Origin: Chitinophagaceae bacterium
Lineage (GTDB): Bacteria > Bacteroidota > Bacteroidia > Chitinophagales > Chitinophagaceae
Assembly: GCA_016720565.1 (NCBI GenBank)
Contig: JADKKJ010000001.1
Span: 620,001 to 684,000, forward strand
DNA: 64,000 nucleotides
Direction: 5' to 3'
Part shown: one piece after another, positions 61,612-64,000 of the stretch
Layout: each line of letters begins with the position of its first letter
Numbering within the stretch: position 1 is the first letter of the stretch
The notes under the pieces: model-generated
Seen by the model: only the letters and a program-made list of their open reading frames with translations
Told to the model about the DNA's origin: nothing
Databases searched by the model: none
Program-made: the position numbers and the translations under genes

Positions 61612-61722
61612 CAAAGAGATTCCACGAATAAAGGGTAAAGACTTGGTTAAAACTGATTAGTAACTGAAATGCTGTATTAACTTGCAGGAGATTCTATCCT
61701 ATAATCCTAATTTGAAAGACCT

Positions 61723-62802
61723 ATGAAACGGATACTACTCCTATTTATCCCGGTTGCCTTTGCTACGGCAGGGCATAGCCAAATTACCACCCTAAATGCC
61801 GGCCCAACGATCACCGCCCTGGGTGGTGTAGACAGCGCCGAATTCTTCCTTCAAAAAGGGTTGACAGAAAAGCAAAATGGCAGGCGACTTGAATCGCTTA
61901 AGTATTTTGAGAAGGCAGCTACCTATGATGCCAACAGCCGTACTATTTTGACTGAGCTGGCACAGGCCTACCTGGATCTTCGCCGTTATGCACTGGCCCG
62001 CGAATCATTTAAAAAACTGGTGACTCTGGGAGATGAATCTGCAGCTACCTATAAGCAACTGATGATGCTTTCTTACCAGTTGAAGCAATCTGATGATGTG
62101 ATCCTTTATGCGGATAAACTCAGTAAGATCGATCCTTCAGAGAAAATAGCTTTTTATGTAGGAAAAGTGCATTACGACAATGATAATTACGGTGACGCTA
62201 TCCGGTTCCTTACCAAAGCGATGGCAGACGATCCTGCAAATGCCGAAGCGCCTTACCTGATCGCCCGCAGTTATGCGGATATGAGTAATTACAAACAGTG
62301 TATACCATTTTTCCAGAAAGCCATAGAACTGAATCCCGGCCAGCCTTATTGGGTGTATGAACTGGGATTGATCTATTATGCCATGAACGATGATAAGAAT
62401 GCATTGAAATATATTATTGAGGCCGGAGACAAGGGCTATAAAAAAGATAACGATTACCTGGAAAACCTGGCTATCGCTTACCTGAATGTAGGAGAACTTG
62501 ATAAAGGTGTTGCTATGCTCCAGGAGATCCTGAAAAGAAGGCCATCTGATATGAATATACTTGGTATGGTTGCCGAGGCTTATTATGCCAAAGGCAGATT
62601 CGACCAGTCAATGGAATATTATGATAAGATGCTTGAATTCGACAAACAAAATGCATCTGCCCTCTATATGATCGGTATGTGCTACCAGAAAAAAGGGGGA
62701 AAGGAAAATATGGAGAAAGGAACCAAGCTTTGCGATACGGCCATTATCATGGATCCTTCTTTATCAAACCTGAAACAGAAAAAGCAAATGATGGGAATGT
62801 AA
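61723..62802 (+). CDS. Exported TPR protein
   Basis: The protein is 359 aa with a signal peptide (MKRILLLFIPVAFATAGHSQ). Residues 38-345 are about nine TPR units of 34 residues (AEFFLQKGLTEKQNGRRLESLKYFEKAATYD; YLIARSYADMSNYKQCIPFFQKAIELNP; ASALYMIGMCYQKKGG), forming a periplasmic protein-binding superhelix. No other domain is present, so it is probably a scaffold. CTAATTTG at 61707-61714 may be a weak -7 box. The upstream gap (61612-61722) shows nothing else. A GTTAGGAGTTA repeat follows the stop. Confidence 0.88.
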   Translation: MKRILLLFIPVAFATAGHSQITTLNAGPTITALGGVDSAEFFLQKGLTEKQNGRRLESLKYFEKAATYDANSRTILTELAQAYLDLRRYALARESFKKLVTLGDESAATYKQLMMLSYQLKQSDDVILYADKLSKIDPSEKIAFYVGKVHYDNDNYGDAIRFLTKAMADDPANAEAPYLIARSYADMSNYKQCIPFFQKAIELNPGQPYWVYELGLIYYAMNDDKNALKYIIEAGDKGYKKDNDYLENLAIAYLNVGELDKGVAMLQEILKRRPSDMNILGMVAEAYYAKGRFDQSMEYYDKMLEFDKQNASALYMIGMCYQKKGGKENMEKGTKLCDTAIIMDPSLSNLKQKKQMMGM

Positions 62803-62805
62803 GAA

Positions 62806-62840
62806 AGTTAGGAGTTACCAGTTACGAGTTAGGAGTTAAT
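62806..62840. repeat. GTTAGGAGTTA near-tandem repeat after the TPR gene
   Basis: Units GTTAGGAGTTA, CCAGTTACGA and GTTAGGAGTTA follow 4 bp after the stop. The same GAGTTAGGAGT unit occurs at the ends of the element inside argS, 400 bp away. Confidence 0.8.
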
Positions 62841-62866
62841 ACACTTACAAAGTCGGATTATTTTAT

Positions 62867-62904
62867 AAAAGAAAAAGCAATCAATGTTGATTGCTTTTTC
62901 TTTT
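62867..62904. terminator. Strong bidirectional terminator between TPR and argS genes
   Basis: An 18 bp perfect stem (AAAAGAAAAAGCAATCAA, loop TG, then the exact reverse complement) is A-rich on one side and T-rich on the other, so it works for both converging genes. Confidence 0.9.
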
Positions 62905-62961
62905 TAGATAAATTTTTTATGATTTCCGATTTTCCAGGGAAATGGAAGAATCCTAACTGTT

Positions 62962-64000
62962 TTACATTCGTTCTGGCACCCTGATCCCCAGTAAACCCAT
63001 GCACGACTTAATTACATTTGCCGTCATCTCTGATATATTCAGCCGTAGTAATCTTTTTTCATCTGATTCTGCATTCATTACAGAGTGTTCGGTATAGAAA
63101 CTATTGAATGATTTGGCCAAATTGAAAACATAGATCGCGATCACAGAAGGATTATGCTCTGCAACAGCCTGGGAAATTATGGTTGGGTATTGCTCCAGTT
63201 CTACAATAAGCGCCTTTTCAAGTTTTAGGAGTCCTGTATTCACTCCTAACCTGCCTGCCGGCAAGGCTGGCTCCAAACCTGCCTGTCCGTCAGGCAGGCT
63301 CCTAACTCCAAACTCAGATTGACTTTTCCTCAGTATAGACCGAATCCGCGCGTGCGTATACTGAACAAAAGGCCCTGTAAACCCATGGAAATCGATGGAT
63401 TCTTCCGGATTGAATATCATCCGCTTTTTAGGATCTACACGAAGAAGGAAGAACTTCAATGCACCCAGGGCCAGCGTATCATAAAGTTCTTTGAGTTCTT
63501 CAGCTGTAAAATCTTTGACCTTGCCCAGTTCTTCTGTTTTGTTACGGGCCACGCTCACCATTTCCTCAATAAGATCATCGGCATCTACTACAGTTCCTTC
63601 ACGGGTCTTCATACGACCAGTAGGCAATTCCACCATACCATAGCTGAGATGATAGATACCTGCCGCACCGGGAACACCCAGCTTTTCGCAGATCAGCTTC
63701 AGCACTTTGAAATGGTAATTCTGTTCATCAGCCACTACATAGATACTTTGCTGGCACCCGAATTCTTCCTGTTTTTGTTCGGCCAATCCGATGTCCTGTG
63801 TGATATATACGGCGGTGCCATCTTTACGTTGTACCACTTTTTCGTCAAGCCCGTCTGCAGTAAGATCGATCCATACGCTGCCGTCTTCTTTTTGCTTGAA
63901 TACATTTTTTGCCAGACCTTCTTCCACGGCTTTTTTACCTAAGAGATAAGTATCGCTTTCGTAATAGATCTTATCGAAATCGCTTCCAATTCTTTTATAG
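62962..64000 (-). CDS. argS: Arginyl-tRNA synthetase, 5' part outside the window
   Basis: The frame is open to the window edge, and the first visible residues YKRIGSDFDKIYYESDTYLLGKK belong to the class I catalytic core of ArgRS, so the true start is beyond 64000. It charges tRNA-Arg. VYITQDIGLAEQK, FHGFTGPFVQYTHARIRSILRK and the C-terminal DALR anticodon-binding domain (EKALIVELEQYPTII...MGLLGIRVPERM) are visible. Between the end of the core (SILRK) and the DALR domain there is a roughly 31-residue in-frame segment, SEFGVRSLPDGQAGLEPALP..., encoded by a palindromic repeat. The gene is otherwise ordinary and essential. Confidence 0.95.
   Translation of the reverse strand, partial: YKRIGSDFDKIYYESDTYLLGKKAVEEGLAKNVFKQKEDGSVWIDLTADGLDEKVVQRKDGTAVYITQDIGLAEQKQEEFGCQQSIYVVADEQNYHFKVLKLICEKLGVPGAAGIYHLSYGMVELPTGRMKTREGTVVDADDLIEEMVSVARNKTEELGKVKDFTAEELKELYDTLALGALKFFLLRVDPKKRMIFNPEESIDFHGFTGPFVQYTHARIRSILRKSQSEFGVRSLPDGQAGLEPALPAGRLGVNTGLLKLEKALIVELEQYPTIISQAVAEHNPSVIAIYVFNLAKSFNSFYTEHSVMNAESDEKRLLRLNISEMTANVIKSCMGLLGIRVPERM
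63224..63316. repeat. Palindromic repeat element inside the argS coding region
   Basis: The 93 bp segment (31 codons) contains CCTGCCTG-TCCGT-CAGGCAGG (63278-63298, perfect 8 bp arms) and a degenerate second palindrome CCTGCCTGCCGGCAAGGCTGG-like (63250-63270). Between its ends are TTAGGAGT/ACTCCTAA inverted units (63225-63232 and 63242-63249) and GAGTTTGGAGTTAGGAG units (minus strand, 63300-63316). It keeps the argS frame and has no stop in that frame. Confidence 0.88.

Overview
The window is about 64 kb of dense, single-chromosome-style sequence from a Bacteroidota bacterium, most likely in the Chitinophagales/Chitinophagaceae. The evidence is a SusC/SusD pair, a GLPGLI protein beside a TonB-dependent barrel, several Bacteroidota-typical families (DUF2851, DUF2891, WG repeats, SYLF), lipoprotein signals of the form (L/I/G)xC-K-K, no consistent Shine-Dalgarno sequences, and seven exact TAnnTTTG -7 promoter boxes just upstream of starts. 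No rRNA, tRNA, CRISPR array, transposase, integrase or phage gene was seen. The longest gene-free stretch is about 200 bp.

Layout. 1-9.4 kb: the edge of a secreted protein, then hutH and hutU (histidine degradation) with deoD inserted on the opposite strand, followed by uncharacterised secreted proteins. 9.4-14.5 kb: a SYLF protein, a GH47 alpha-mannosidase with a GNAT and a metallophosphoesterase, a small lipoprotein and pdhB. 14.7-24.7 kb: an NtrC-like response regulator without a DNA-binding domain, then cdd, lepB, ogt, csaA, a transglutaminase-like protein, DUF2891, a methyltransferase and topA. 24.8-34.5 kb: two hydrolases, a run of housekeeping genes (DUF2520, ferredoxin, iscX, kdsC, a UbiA prenyltransferase, maf), DUF2851, OsmC, lipA and a NAGPA-type phosphodiester glycosidase.

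34.5-49.7 kb is a polysaccharide utilisation locus, probably for a beta-1,3-type glucan. It has a membrane-spanning propeller/Y_Y_Y/LuxR-HTH regulator transcribed divergently from susC, susD, two PKD-type surface lipoproteins and two GH16 glucanases. A convergent glucokinase and sugar permease complete it, so oligosaccharides would be bound, cut, imported and phosphorylated. 49.9-61.6 kb is an alpha-glucan/glycogen cluster: glgA, glgC, a GPH/maltose-type transporter, a SusA-like GH13 and glgB, interrupted by an opposite-strand TonB-type barrel plus GLPGLI pair. A TPR protein and the 3' part of argS close the window.

Two genes, susC and glgB, each carry a frameshift that one extra base in a homopolymer would repair. 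The most unusual signal is a set of about 14 short near-tandem or palindromic repeat elements. Each has its own unit, and most sit exactly at gene 3' ends, where several supply the stop codon, in two cases for both converging genes. One such element, carrying the GC-rich palindrome CCTGCCTG-N5-CAGGCAGG, lies in frame inside the essential gene argS and would be translated as a roughly 31-residue insert. A second theme is a group of -7 promoter boxes placed 4-5 nt before the start codon, implying leaderless mRNAs.
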